Shown: positions 18,753-28,201, counted from the stretch's first letter. The stretch is 64,000 nt of DNA from Leptospira sp. (GCA_016742255.1 JACVCB010000009.1:1-64000), one strand, 5' to 3'. A program made the numbers and translations. Notes: a model not told the origin generated them from the sequence alone.

Positions 18753-19136
18753 TTACTTATAATGATAATAATGATTGGGATCATCCCACTTTGCTTGTTC
18801 AATTGAATTGAGCTTGTTAATGGTGTTTAGGTCATTTTTCATTGCAGTGGTATTTCCTAAGGCATTTTGTATTTTCGCACGTAATTCAAGTGCAGGGATA
18901 AATTCTTTCATTAGTTCCAATGCACGATTACAGTGAGAAAGAGCTTTTTCATAATCTTGATTCTCAAATAAGATTTCTGCCATTGTATTCCAAACCCCAT
19001 GCGTGAAGGAAGGATCTACCATATTTAAATATTCCTGAAAGACAAGTAGAGCCTGTTTTTTGTCGCCTTTGTCTTTGAGTTCGTTTGCATTCGAAAGGAG
19101 CTCTAGTGCTTTTCTTGCATCCACTACCATAGACAT
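18753..19136 (-). CDS. Small TPR-repeat protein
   Basis: A 127-residue soluble protein made of about three TPR helix pairs: ANELKDKGDKKQALLVFQEY, then TMAEILFENQDYEKALSHCN and LELRAKIQNALGNTTAMK. It ends in an unusual DDPNHYYHYK tail. There is no signal peptide. It probably acts as a protein-binding adaptor. An alternative start two codons in is possible. The neighbours give no strong hint. Confidence 0.75.
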   Translation of the reverse strand: MSMVVDARKALELLSNANELKDKGDKKQALLVFQEYLNMVDPSFTHGVWNTMAEILFENQDYEKALSHCNRALELMKEFIPALELRAKIQNALGNTTAMKNDLNTINKLNSIEQAKWDDPNHYYHYK

Positions 19137-19179
19137 ACGATTGTATTGGAATTTAAAAAAATGTCAACTGGTTGGATTG

Positions 19180-20193
19180 TCATTCTAAATCTGTATAAAC
19201 AGTGTCTGGTTGTCCATAGACAAAAAGTCTTTTCCCGATCAAAACCGCCCTGTTTACAATAGAATTGAATCCAGAATTAAAATTGAGATTTGGATTGGAA
19301 CATGTCCATGTTTTCCCATCATTACTTTGTAAAAGGCTCAAGTTATTAAAGACAACGTGAAATTTGTATGTTGTAACCGTAGAGTAAACCAACCCGAGGA
19401 CACTGATATCATTTGAAGATTCTATTTGGTTACAAGGTCGGTTGAAACCACCGCCTGATGATTGTTTGACTCTTGTTGTGATAAGAGACCAATTGATTCC
19501 GTCTGATGATTCCCAAAAATCAAATAAATTGCCAGAAGCGTTTTTCCCACCAAGTAAATAAGCTTTTCCATTTGCAAATAGACAGGATCCGGACGTCCGT
19601 GAAGGATATGCGGGAGTAGCGGTGAGTGTATTAGTGGAAACTCCAGAATCAGTGGTTCTATTGACAAACCCATCCCCCAGTATATACGCACTTGTGCCAT
19701 TGTATTTCACCATACAAAATCCTTGGATCAACACAGTTGAATTCCAATTTAATCCATTGTCTGTTGAATTGTAATTCGACAATTGAAATCGACCCGTAAA
19801 TGCTCCAAAAATATTGGTATTGGTATTGGTATTGTTAATCAATACACCTAACTGAGAATAAGTGGTTCCATTTGTACTGGAATAGAGTCCTGTTGTTACG
19901 TTTGTATTCCGAATATAAATTGCATAGGTTGTCGGGCTAATTTGGTCAAACACCACTGAATCAGTTGGATCTGTAATCCCAAACGGAGATGGAATAGTCG
20001 TCCAATCTCGAATGGATACATTGTTGATGAAATCATTTAAGAGAAGGGAAGTTATAAACCCTTCCTGACTTAAGGGATCCAATATACTACCTTTCGGATT
20101 TGGATTCACTCGACAATGGAGAAAAAAAACGAGGAACAAAATAAAAACAAAGTGATGAAAAGATATAGTATTAAATCGTTTGAAGTGATTCAT
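19180..20193 (-). CDS. Putative lipoprotein with beta-propeller-like repeats
   Basis: About 337 residues from MNHFKRF; the frame allows eight more residues. A hydrophobic signal (FVFILFLVFFLHC) ends in Cys, so a lipoprotein is likely, although His before the Cys is unusual. The body has repeated units such as YSSTNGTTYSQLG, NSTDNGLNWNS, ESSDGINWSLIT and LQSNDGKTWTCS, similar to BNR or kelch propeller blades (SxDxGxTW). Such proteins are usually surface or periplasmic and may bind glycans. No catalytic set can be assigned. Confidence 0.65.
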   Translation of the reverse strand: MNHFKRFNTISFHHFVFILFLVFFLHCRVNPNPKGSILDPLSQEGFITSLLLNDFINNVSIRDWTTIPSPFGITDPTDSVVFDQISPTTYAIYIRNTNVTTGLYSSTNGTTYSQLGVLINNTNTNTNIFGAFTGRFQLSNYNSTDNGLNWNSTVLIQGFCMVKYNGTSAYILGDGFVNRTTDSGVSTNTLTATPAYPSRTSGSCLFANGKAYLLGGKNASGNLFDFWESSDGINWSLITTRVKQSSGGGFNRPCNQIESSNDISVLGLVYSTVTTYKFHVVFNNLSLLQSNDGKTWTCSNPNLNFNSGFNSIVNRAVLIGKRLFVYGQPDTVYTDLE

Positions 20194-20226
20194 TTTAATA
20201 TACCCAAGTGTAGCCAAGTTTATATT

Positions 20227-21071
20227 CTACACTTCCTGAAGCAAATTTTGGTCTTTAGAATCAAGATCGATTCTATTCGTTTGAACCATGCCAGCATTGA
20301 CATAAAAACCTGGTCTATTGCCATTCGCTGTAAAAGAGCGATCATCTTTCTCTGAACGATACAACATGGAATCGATGAGATTGATGAGAAATACCCCGAT
20401 GAGAATATCGGAGGCCGTGTTTAAGTTGTTCCCAGTTCTGCGATATTCCGAAGCAAGATTGTTTTTATCAATTAGGTTTAGAAAAAAACCACCACTTCCT
20501 GAAGTAAAAATCACCAAGGAACGAAAATCGTTTTGGTATTCCGACTTAGCTTCCTTGTGTAAATTCGAAGCTTGGTTGTAATGGACAGCGGCTCCTAAAA
20601 ACGCGAGGAGATACAGAGAACCCCGAATAGGTTCATTCCAATGGTATTGTCCCCATCCTGGTAAAATCGCCGAACGTCCAACTACTTCCCAACGAATCTT
20701 TTTGGGAGACAGAGGAGATGGCTTTTCAATGGAAGGATCCGTTTGATTCTGTTTTTTGAATTTGGATCGAACTTCTCATTTGTTTCCGTAACTTGATTTA
20801 AGGAAGATTGATTTTTTTTGGTTTCGACATCGATGATTTGTTTGATTTCTTTTGTATTTAAATCTCTATAAGTAACTTTTAAAATTTCGGTTTTTTGGAA
20901 TTGTAAAACATTTCCATTATTCTCTTTTAGTTTTAAAAAATCTCTATTTTGTTCAATGACTCTTCCAAAAAATGTTTTTCCTGTTTTTAAAATGATTGTT
21001 TCTGGGAAAAGAGAAGCTGTTAGCAATAGATTCCCTAGTAAGATGAGAGATATTTTGAAATTATGTTTCAA
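20227..21071 (-). pseudogene. DUF5683-like membrane protein, frame broken by a -1 shift at A AAA AAC
   Basis: The first part (start 21071) has a signal peptide and a small beta domain (TIILKTGKTFFGRVIEQNRD), then closes at a stop at 20682. The continuing protein is in another frame: it reads QNQTDPSIEKPSPLSPKKI, then RSAILPGWGQYHWNEPIRGS and runs to 20227. This second part matches the DUF5683 pattern (GWGQ, then membrane helices). The frames join at the heptamer AAAAAAC (20757-20751), exactly in phase for -1 slippage, and would give 281 residues. It is either a one-base loss in an A-run (a pseudogene or sequence error) or programmed frameshifting. Confidence 0.7.
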
Positions 21072-21373
21072 TTGGTTTCCTTTCGTTGTATCAGCAAATC
21101 AATTTGGAACTTTCAGATCATTCTAATTTGATTGAGATTTTTGTGATGGATTGATTTCATTGTAGGTGGAAGAGATTTTCTCGCAAAACTTCATTCAAAA
21201 AAAAGTTCAATCGAATGAACATTCTTTCATTGTTGGTCTCATTGGAATCCAACAAATATCATTTAACTACAATTTTATGCAAGTAAATCCATGAAAATCT
21301 TTAAAATCAAAAAGATTCATTTTGAAAAAAGGTTGAATTCGTTTGGATTTTAAGGTGATACTGATCAATTACA
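21072..21373. other. AT-rich gap between divergent genes
   Basis: About 300 bases between the DUF5683-like gene (-) and the cyclase (+). No coding frame or RNA gene is apparent. An imperfect inverted repeat, GTTCAATCGAATGAAC, lies near the middle and could be an operator. The promoters of both genes should be here, but I see no clear -35/-10 pair. The cyclase ATG lacks a close Shine-Dalgarno. Confidence 0.3.
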
Positions 21374-22666
21374 ATGAAATGGATATACCTGTTACTCGGA
21401 GACCCAAAAAAACATTCACTCGAACATAGACTATTTAATACTGTATCCCTCGTAAATGGAGTGTTAAATTTACTGGGAGTTTTTGGTGTTTTGTATTTGG
21501 AGAATTATTTAGTTCTCATCTGTTTGAATGTTGGTTCTGGGTTTCTTATGCTTGTCATGTACTACATGAGTCGAGTCAAAAGTATCTACTTCATTTTGTA
21601 CTGGCCTTTTAACTTAACAATATTGTTTTATCTTGCATCGATGTGGTTTTTTAATGGGGGTTCCATCGGTGGAAATCATTATTATTTAATCCCTTCGCTT
21701 GTGATTGCTCTCATCCTCATTCGGAATCATAATATTTGGCTTGTTTATTTGATTTATATTGGTGTCTCTGCGTCTCTTTATTTAGTTGAGTACTTTCACA
21801 AAGATTGGGTCACAGGTTATGCCAGTGAAATGGATCGTTACATGGATGCTGGTGGAAATTATTTATTCGTACAAATTCTAACAGGGATTTTGATTTTTAT
21901 CCTAAGCCGAAATTTAAATATAGAAAGAAAAAAATCAGAAGCATTACTTCTCAATATCCTTCCCGAACCCATCGCCGATGAATTAAAGAAGGAAGCAAGG
22001 GTTGCACCAAAACGGTATGAAAAAGCTTCTGTATTATTTTGTGATATGGTTGGTTTTACCAAAATTGCAGAGACTATGAATGCTGAAGATTTAGTCCATG
22101 AACTCGATCAAATCTTTCGTGCCTTTGATCGAATTTGTAAAGTCAATCGAATGGAAAAGATCAAAACCATAGGTGATGCCTATATGGCAGTGGGAGGAAT
22201 TCCAAATGAAAATAATACTAACGCCGTCGATGCAGTGTTATGCGGTCTTGGGTTCCAATCGTTTATGGCGGAACAAAAAGAAATCCATCATTTACATGGT
22301 AGAGTATTCTGGGAAATCCGATTAGGAATCCACATAGGACCACTTGTTGCGGGAGTTGTGGGGAGTGATAAGTTTGCTTATGATGTTTGGGGTGATACTG
22401 TAAATACTGCAAGTAGGCTCGAGAGTAGTGGAGTTGTTGCTGAGGTAAATATTTCGCGATCTGTATATGAAGAAGTCAAAAAAATATTTGAGTGCGAACC
22501 AAGAGGATTTGTTTCCATCAAAAACAAAGCTGACATTGAAATGTATTTAGTGAAGGGATTTTTACCTGAATACGCAAGTCCCATAGATCCCAAACTGCCG
22601 AACGAATTATTCCAAAGGCTTTATAAAACAGGTGCTTTGTTTTATACAAATGATGTTGAATCTTAA
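21374..22666 (+). CDS. Membrane-bound class III adenylate cyclase
   Basis: A 430-residue protein with about six membrane segments in the first 180 residues, then a catalytic class III cyclase domain. Metal-binding Asp residues are in LFCDMVGFTKIAE and KTIGDAYMAVGG. Lys in EKIKTIGD and Asp in YDVWGDTVNTAS are the adenine-selecting pair, and Asn/Arg in VNTASRLES complete the site, so it should make cAMP as a homodimer. The membrane part may sense a lipid or small molecule. Spirochaetes often carry many such cyclases. It is followed after 19 bases by a hydrolase gene. Confidence 0.9.
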   Translation: MKWIYLLLGDPKKHSLEHRLFNTVSLVNGVLNLLGVFGVLYLENYLVLICLNVGSGFLMLVMYYMSRVKSIYFILYWPFNLTILFYLASMWFFNGGSIGGNHYYLIPSLVIALILIRNHNIWLVYLIYIGVSASLYLVEYFHKDWVTGYASEMDRYMDAGGNYLFVQILTGILIFILSRNLNIERKKSEALLLNILPEPIADELKKEARVAPKRYEKASVLFCDMVGFTKIAETMNAEDLVHELDQIFRAFDRICKVNRMEKIKTIGDAYMAVGGIPNENNTNAVDAVLCGLGFQSFMAEQKEIHHLHGRVFWEIRLGIHIGPLVAGVVGSDKFAYDVWGDTVNTASRLESSGVVAEVNISRSVYEEVKKIFECEPRGFVSIKNKADIEMYLVKGFLPEYASPIDPKLPNELFQRLYKTGALFYTNDVES

Positions 22667-22685
22667 CCAAATCCATTGGTATCTG

Positions 22686-23522
22686 ATGGATCCTAAAAAA
22701 TACATTCAAATGGTAATTTGGATTCAAGTTGTGTTTCTCCAATGTGTTCCGAATTTAGAAGGAAAAGAGAATATAGAGAAATTTACAATTCCAACAAAAG
22801 AGGGAAATGTATTCACACTTACGAATGATTGCCAATCGAAGTCAAAATTAATGGTCTTTGTTCATGGTTCTCCCGGGAATGGTTCTGATTTTTTGCCCTA
22901 TTTGCAAGATAAGGATTTCCAAACTCATTTTTGTATGATGTCTCCAGATCGGCTTGGATTTGGTTTCTCAAAACGAGAAGAATTTATTCCCAGTGTGAAT
23001 ACCCAAGGCAAAGGAATTTCGGAAATGATCCAATCTTTTATTGTGAGTCAAAAACTTTCAGTGACTTCTATATTCATTGTTGGACATTCCTATGGAGGAC
23101 CCGTTTCTATGAAGTCCTTCCTCTTGTTAAGTGAAAGTTTAAAAAAAAATGGAAAAGTGTTTTTACTCTCGGCACCAATGGATCCTATGTATGAAGAACT
23201 TAGATTTTATAACCATCTTGCGAAGAGTATAATCATTGAGTGGATTTTGCCAAAGTCTTGGGTGCGAAGTAACGAAGAAATGTTCCAATTAAAACAAGAT
23301 TTACTCGGTTTGGAACTTGAATTGAGGCAATTTCGGTTTCCAGTTGTGATGATCCACGGTGATTCGGATGGACTTGTCCCATGGGAACACACAAAATTTT
23401 TGAATCATGAATCCTACAAAGGTGAATCGAAAGTGTATCTTCTTTCGGGAGGGAGTCATTTTATCCCTTGGACAAGGTTTTCTGAAATCAAATCAATTGT
23501 ATTCAAAGAGGTTTCCCTATGA
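22686..23522 (+). CDS. Alpha/beta hydrolase, putative lipoprotein
   Basis: About 278 residues from ATG 22686 (MDPKKYIQMVIWIQVV). A short hydrophobic stretch ends in FLQC, a possible lipoprotein site. The fold is clear: oxyanion region VFVHGSPGNGSD, nucleophile Ser in GHSYGG, acid in IHGDSDGLVPWEH, and the His in GGSHFIPW. The substrate is unknown; esterase, lipase or similar activity is possible. The open frame begins at 22632 inside the cyclase, but that part is not convincing. The stop overlaps the DoxX gene by four bases. Confidence 0.8.
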   Translation: MDPKKYIQMVIWIQVVFLQCVPNLEGKENIEKFTIPTKEGNVFTLTNDCQSKSKLMVFVHGSPGNGSDFLPYLQDKDFQTHFCMMSPDRLGFGFSKREEFIPSVNTQGKGISEMIQSFIVSQKLSVTSIFIVGHSYGGPVSMKSFLLLSESLKKNGKVFLLSAPMDPMYEELRFYNHLAKSIIIEWILPKSWVRSNEEMFQLKQDLLGLELELRQFRFPVVMIHGDSDGLVPWEHTKFLNHESYKGESKVYLLSGGSHFIPWTRFSEIKSIVFKEVSL

Positions 23523-23926
23523 AATTAATCTTCTTCCATCCTTATAGTTTTTTGATCGCAAGAGTATTGATTGTTTTGATCATCGGACAAACTTTATACT
23601 TTAAATTTACTGGTTCAGAAGAATCTAAATACATCTTTACTGTTCTTGGCATGGAACCGTGGGGGAGAATTGGATTGGCAATTTTAGAAACCATTTGTAT
23701 CTTACTCGTATTGTTCCCGCGTTTGGTATGGTTAGGTGCGTTATTGGCATCGAACTTAATGTTAGGTGCAATCTTGTCACATCTCGTATTTTTGGGGATT
23801 GTTGTACAAAATGATGGTGGTTTACTGTTTATCTTAGCCCTGGTTGTATTCCTATTGTCTCTGTATGTAACATATTATGAGAGAAAAAAAATTCCTTACC
23901 TTAGAGACTTTTTTCCAATCGACTGA
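23519..23926 (+). CDS. DoxX-like small membrane protein
   Basis: A 135-residue protein with four membrane segments, starting MKLIFFHPYSFLIARVL. Motifs QTLYFKFTGSEESKYIF and GMEPWGRIGLAILETICILL match the DoxX-like family, whose members are linked to redox or quinone biology but are mostly uncharacterised. It is translationally coupled to the hydrolase (ATGA overlap), so the two may share a pathway. Its 3' end overlaps the convergent DedA fusion gene by 26 bases. Confidence 0.75.
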   Translation: MKLIFFHPYSFLIARVLIVLIIGQTLYFKFTGSEESKYIFTVLGMEPWGRIGLAILETICILLVLFPRLVWLGALLASNLMLGAILSHLVFLGIVVQNDGGLLFILALVVFLLSLYVTYYERKKIPYLRDFFPID

Positions 23927-25541
23927 ATTTTTTTCGGTATTGGTTATGATTTCGAATCAATTGAATTAATTTCCCATAAGGGTATAAATGAATTCCTTTT
24001 TGGTAGTTTTGGTACCCGATTTCAAAGATGAATCTCCATTGTTTCCATAAAATGGAATAACTTTGTAAGATGGAAAACTTTGGATCATATAAATTGGTGG
24101 ATTCGCTTGTCACTCCATTCAGTTCGATGATTTTAAATCCTTTTCCTTCTTGGAATGTTTTTACATCTTGGAACCGTATATCAAACCTTCCGAAGTAAAA
24201 TCCTTTTGTCCTGTCTCCTATTTTGATTAATTCTGTTTCTAGTTTTTTTGAGAGTAGATAACTTCCGTCTTGGAACATACAACCTTGGATATGGTTTCCA
24301 ATGGAACCTATCCTTCGTTTTTCTCCGAGTGGAATGATGTGGTGCAATTTTCCCAGATTGTGTTTTTTATGAGTTTCCATTTGGAAACGGAATCTAGGAT
24401 GAGTTTCAATCAATGATTCTAAGGTTGAAATTCCATCTCCAATAATTTCTGGAAACACTTTATCCGTTACAGAAAAAATCACTCCTTGTGATTCATTGGG
24501 ATACCTGCAGTAAAAGATACCCACTTCAAATGGTCCTTCTATCCATTCTTGTAATAACCAATCGATAGGATAAGTATGTAAAACGTTTGTGAGTTCAATC
24601 ATAGAATGGATTTTTTGTACCAGAAAGCCTCTTTCACCTTTGTCTGGTTTTGCGATGATGGGAAACTTAATTTTGTTTTTGGTAAACCATTGTTTGATCA
24701 ATGATTCTGGATCTTGTATGGCAGAAGAGACTAAATATGATTTGGCTATGTATTTGTTTGGAATGAGGTTTAAGATATCGTATTTGGATTCACCAGCGAT
24801 CCCTGAAGCGATGATCCCAGGATTTGTTGCCGTGAGATACCGTATACCTCTGTAGCGAACAGCCAAATAGATGAGATAAGGTATAAGTGGGAAATAAAAG
24901 AGGCTACTTGGCCAAAATTCCAATTGAGTTAACTTGTTCCATTGGAGTGAAACATTTTTTCTCTTTTCGGGAATGAGAATCGTTTGGATCAAACGGTAGA
25001 ATCCATAAAAACTAAATCCAATACCAATACTTGTCCATAAATTGGATTGGTTGAAATAATACTCACTGATCCATTTTCCATAATAAAAGACTAATGATAC
25101 GAATAGAGTGGTCCAAATCAAAACAGCAAAAAAACTGCTCCATACAAAAACGAGAAATGGCATTTTGAAGTAGCCACTCATCAGGTAAAGGGGTAATCTC
25201 GTTCCAGGTAAAAAACGAGAAATCATCACTGAAAGACTAAATTTTGATTTCCAATGTTTGTAAATAGGTTGGGAACTAATTTTGGATTCCCAGTTATGGA
25301 TTGGTTTCCAAAGTTTTAAATAGGATCCAAAAACGAATCCCACCAAATAAAGAAGTAAATCACCTACGAAGATTCCAAGTCCAGTCACAATGATTGCATG
25401 TTGTAAGAGAAGTTTTCCTTCTTTCGCAAGTAATCCAGAGGTGATACAGGTTAAGTCTTCTGATACAAAGGTAGAAAAAAAGAGAATTAGAAATAAATTT
25501 CTCACTGCAGACGAATTTAGTATTTTTTTGGAATTGGTCAA
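23901..25541 (-). CDS. DedA/VTT membrane domain fused to an ATP-grasp domain
   Basis: A 546-residue fusion. Residues 1-190 are a DedA (VTT/SNARE-associated) membrane domain: a re-entrant helix region near the start, then MISRFLPGTRLPLYLMSGYF, the conserved R-x-x-P-x-x-R area of the family. After a short membrane stretch, residues about 225-546 look like an ATP-grasp ligase: FPIIAKPDKGERGFLVQK, DWLLQEWIEGPFEVGIF, and the metal-site end GRFDIRF with FKIIELNGVTSE. DedA proteins flip or carry lipids such as undecaprenyl phosphate; the ligase might modify an amino-acid or lipid head. This pairing in one chain is unusual. Confidence 0.8.
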   Translation of the reverse strand: MTNSKKILNSSAVRNLFLILFFSTFVSEDLTCITSGLLAKEGKLLLQHAIIVTGLGIFVGDLLLYLVGFVFGSYLKLWKPIHNWESKISSQPIYKHWKSKFSLSVMISRFLPGTRLPLYLMSGYFKMPFLVFVWSSFFAVLIWTTLFVSLVFYYGKWISEYYFNQSNLWTSIGIGFSFYGFYRLIQTILIPEKRKNVSLQWNKLTQLEFWPSSLFYFPLIPYLIYLAVRYRGIRYLTATNPGIIASGIAGESKYDILNLIPNKYIAKSYLVSSAIQDPESLIKQWFTKNKIKFPIIAKPDKGERGFLVQKIHSMIELTNVLHTYPIDWLLQEWIEGPFEVGIFYCRYPNESQGVIFSVTDKVFPEIIGDGISTLESLIETHPRFRFQMETHKKHNLGKLHHIIPLGEKRRIGSIGNHIQGCMFQDGSYLLSKKLETELIKIGDRTKGFYFGRFDIRFQDVKTFQEGKGFKIIELNGVTSESTNLYDPKFSILQSYSILWKQWRFIFEIGYQNYQKGIHLYPYGKLIQLIRNHNQYRKKFSRLEKSL

Positions 25542-25598
25542 TTGAAATCATTTTTTTAATGTTTGCATCCAAACTTCTGATTTGATGACTTAATCCAA

Positions 25599-26141
25599 AT
25601 GCCAAAAATATTGATCCAGTTGTTCCATCCATTTTTGGAAAAATCGAAAGCAAATCAAATGTTATTAGATTCCATACCCATCTCGAATCAGATCACCTTA
25701 CGGGACTTATATGAAATATATCCTAATTTTACGATCGATGTTAAATTGGAACAAAAGATGCTTATGGAACATGATGTAATCCTCTTCCAACATCCTTTTT
25801 ATTGGTACAGTTGCCCACCACTCATGAAACAATGGATCGATTTTGTTTTGGAAGATGGTTGGGCCTATGGTAAAAATGGAAATTCATTAAATGGTAAAAA
25901 ATGGATCCAAACCATTACCACAGGTGGATCCGAAAAGGCATATAAGGAAGACGGATTTCATAAGCATCCTATTGAGGACTTTCTACTACCATTTCGAAGG
26001 ACAGCAGAGCTCTGTAAGATGGACTACCAATCTCCTTTTTTAGTACAAGGTACATTCCAATTAAAAGAAGGAGATTTCCAAAAAGAATCCCTTCGTTATC
26101 GAAATTTCATTCTTTCATACTTAGAGGCAAAACATGGGTGA
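25599..26141 (+). CDS. KefF-like NAD(P)H quinone reductase
   Basis: A 180-residue Flavodoxin_2 family protein: MPKILIQLFHPFLEKSKANQ, DVILFQHPFYWYSCPPLMKQ, then WIDFVLEDGWAYG and TTGGSEKAYK. These are the FMN and dimer contacts seen in KefF/KefG and NQO-type reductases. In enteric bacteria KefF is the ancillary subunit that activates KefC. Here the gene overlaps the kefC-like gene by eight bases, strongly supporting the same pairing. Confidence 0.88.
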   Translation: MPKILIQLFHPFLEKSKANQMLLDSIPISNQITLRDLYEIYPNFTIDVKLEQKMLMEHDVILFQHPFYWYSCPPLMKQWIDFVLEDGWAYGKNGNSLNGKKWIQTITTGGSEKAYKEDGFHKHPIEDFLLPFRRTAELCKMDYQSPFLVQGTFQLKEGDFQKESLRYRNFILSYLEAKHG

Positions 26142-27990
26142 GGTCAATTTTTTCATTCAAGCAATCATTTATCTTACAAGTGCCATCATTATGGTTCCCA
26201 TTGCCAATCGATTGGGACTTGGTTCTGTCCTTGGGTATTTGGTTGCAGGCATTGTCATTGGACCTTTTGTTTTTGGTTTTGTGGGAACGGAAGGAAAAGA
26301 CCTTTTGCATTTTGCAGAATTTGGTGTTGTGATGATGTTATTTGCAATTGGTTTAGAATTGGAATTAAACCTGTTATGGAGGTTAAAGTTCTGGTTACTC
26401 GGGTTAGGTGGTCTTCAGTTAGTATTAACGACTCTTTTCGTGTTTTTATTTTCCATAGGTTTTCAATTTTCTTGGAAATCCTCAATTGCGCTAGGATTCA
26501 TCTTATCTCTCTCTTCTACAGCAATTGTTTTACAAACCTTAAAAGAAAAAGGATTGATGAAATCCATTTCTGGGCAAGCTTCGTTTTCAATCCTTCTCTT
26601 CCAGGACATGGCAGTGATTCCGATTCTTGCCATCTTCCCTATGTTAAGTGAAAGAGATTCTGCCACAAACGACCATGGACATTCTCTTGTGGACCATTTG
26701 CCTGGTTACCAAAAAACACTTGTTGTCCTTTTTGTAGTGATTGGGATTATTTTGATTGGTAGGTATATCTTAAGTCCCATTTTTCGATTGATCGCCAAGT
26801 CTGGAAGTCGAGAGATTTTTACGGGTGCAAGTTTGTTACTTGTGATTGCCATCTCAGTCCTAATGACTTCTGTGGGAGTTTCTGCGGCACTTGGAACTTT
26901 CCTTGCAGGAGTTGTGCTTGCAAGTAGTGAATTTCGACATGAATTGGAAAGTAATATAGAACCATTTAAAGGTTTGTTACTTGGTTTGTTTTTTTTAAGT
27001 GTGGGTGCTTCCATGGAACTCCCTGTCGTATTCCAACACCCAATGAAAATTGTAGGCATAGTTGTAGGCATTATCTTTCTAAAAGCTCTCGTATTACTCC
27101 TACTTGGTTTTTGGTTTAAACTTCCCTTAGACCAAAATTTATACATGGCCTTGGCATTATCACAAGTAGGAGAGTTTTCTTTCGTTTTATTTGGATATTC
27201 CGAAGGATTGGGAATTTTTGATAAGGACACAATTGTAATCCTTGTTGCCTGTGTTGCTCTTAGTATGGCCTTTACACCCATATTATTATTGTTATATGAA
27301 AAGACAATTTTTGAAGCCTTACAATCGAAGGCACCTAAGAAACAAACAAACCAAACCTTAGAAAAAGAAGAAAATCCAGTGATCATATGTGGATTTGGTC
27401 GTTTTGGAAATATGGTAGGCAGGTTTTTACGATCAAATGGGATTGGGATTACAATTTTAGATTATGATGCGGATCGAGTGGAGATGCTTGGTCGATTTGG
27501 ATTTAAAGTATTTTTTGGAGATGCAACACGAATTGAACTTTTGGAAAGTGCTGGTTTAGAACATGCCAAAGTATTGGTAGCAGCCCTTGACCATCCCGAA
27601 AAACAACACGAACTAATCCGTAATGTAAAACACCATTATCCAAATTTACAAATTGTTGCCAGAGCCGGGGATCGAGAAGAAGCATATGACTTAAAAGAAA
27701 TGGGACTTTCTTTCATTTACCGCGAAACAAGAGAAACTGCAGTGAAGTTAGGTGGGGATGTTTTGAAATTATTGGGAACGAGATCCTATGCAGCAGAACG
27801 CGCTAAAAATTTATTCCTAACACATGATGATGAAACCTTCCATGAACTATTTGACTTACGTAAAGACCGAGTCCAGTACATTAGCCTTGCCAAACAAAGG
27901 AATTCTGAATTGGAACGTTTGATGTTTGTTGATTTGGGAAAAGAAGACGAATTGGGTTTGGATTCTTGGAGTGAAATGGAACGATTGTAA
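26134..27990 (+). CDS. KefC-type potassium/proton antiporter (CPA2 family)
   Basis: A 618-residue protein. The first 390 residues hold about 12 membrane segments of the cation:proton antiporter-2 fold (GLGSVLGYLVAGIVIGPFVF, LSLSSTAIVLQTLKEKGL, TFLAGVVLASSEFRHELESN). The C-terminal part is an RCK/TrkA-N domain with the nucleotide motif VIICGFGRFGNMVGRFL. It would export potassium in exchange for protons, protecting against electrophiles, with gating by nucleotide or thiol ligands. It is coupled to the upstream KefF-like gene. Leptospira-specific ligands are unknown. Confidence 0.9.
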   Translation: MGEVNFFIQAIIYLTSAIIMVPIANRLGLGSVLGYLVAGIVIGPFVFGFVGTEGKDLLHFAEFGVVMMLFAIGLELELNLLWRLKFWLLGLGGLQLVLTTLFVFLFSIGFQFSWKSSIALGFILSLSSTAIVLQTLKEKGLMKSISGQASFSILLFQDMAVIPILAIFPMLSERDSATNDHGHSLVDHLPGYQKTLVVLFVVIGIILIGRYILSPIFRLIAKSGSREIFTGASLLLVIAISVLMTSVGVSAALGTFLAGVVLASSEFRHELESNIEPFKGLLLGLFFLSVGASMELPVVFQHPMKIVGIVVGIIFLKALVLLLLGFWFKLPLDQNLYMALALSQVGEFSFVLFGYSEGLGIFDKDTIVILVACVALSMAFTPILLLLYEKTIFEALQSKAPKKQTNQTLEKEENPVIICGFGRFGNMVGRFLRSNGIGITILDYDADRVEMLGRFGFKVFFGDATRIELLESAGLEHAKVLVAALDHPEKQHELIRNVKHHYPNLQIVARAGDREEAYDLKEMGLSFIYRETRETAVKLGGDVLKLLGTRSYAAERAKNLFLTHDDETFHELFDLRKDRVQYISLAKQRNSELERLMFVDLGKEDELGLDSWSEMERL

Positions 27991-28023
27991 GTTGGTTAGA
28001 AAAAGAGTGTTTTGAAAAAAAGA

Positions 28024-28067
28024 ATTCCCGAATGGTCGTTTTTACCTTTTCGGGAATAAATTTTTTT
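28024..28067 (+). terminator. Rho-independent terminator after kefC-like gene
   Basis: ATTCCCGAA (28024-28032) pairs with TTCGGGAAT (28049-28057), followed by AAA and seven Ts. It ends the kefF-kefC transcript. Confidence 0.65.
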
Positions 28068-28142
28068 CGATGGTTTGATTTTTGTTGGCTTCAAGTTAAA
28101 AATTGTCCGAGAAGCCAATTTGATTGGGACGATAGGGTTTGG

Positions 28143-28189
28143 TTTCCGTTTCTCTTTCATACTATTTAGACTAAATAGAGAAACGGAAA
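28143..28189. repeat. Long perfect inverted repeat between convergent genes
   Basis: TTTCCGTTTCTC (28143-28154) and GAGAAACGGAAA (28178-28189) form a perfect 12-base stem; the inner part (TATTT/AAATA) can extend it. It sits just downstream of the cyclophilin stop (28202, minus strand). No strong T-run follows on either strand, so it may be a terminator of a weak kind, a protective structure, or part of a small RNA. Confidence 0.45.
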
Positions 28190-28201
28190 AGGAAACAACC
28201 T

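Noticed and set aside
26706..27386. 226-codon open frame on the minus strand inside the kefC-like gene
   Set aside because: It is antisense to a well-supported antiporter, has no family pattern and no ribosome site; it is a shadow of the codon use of kefC.
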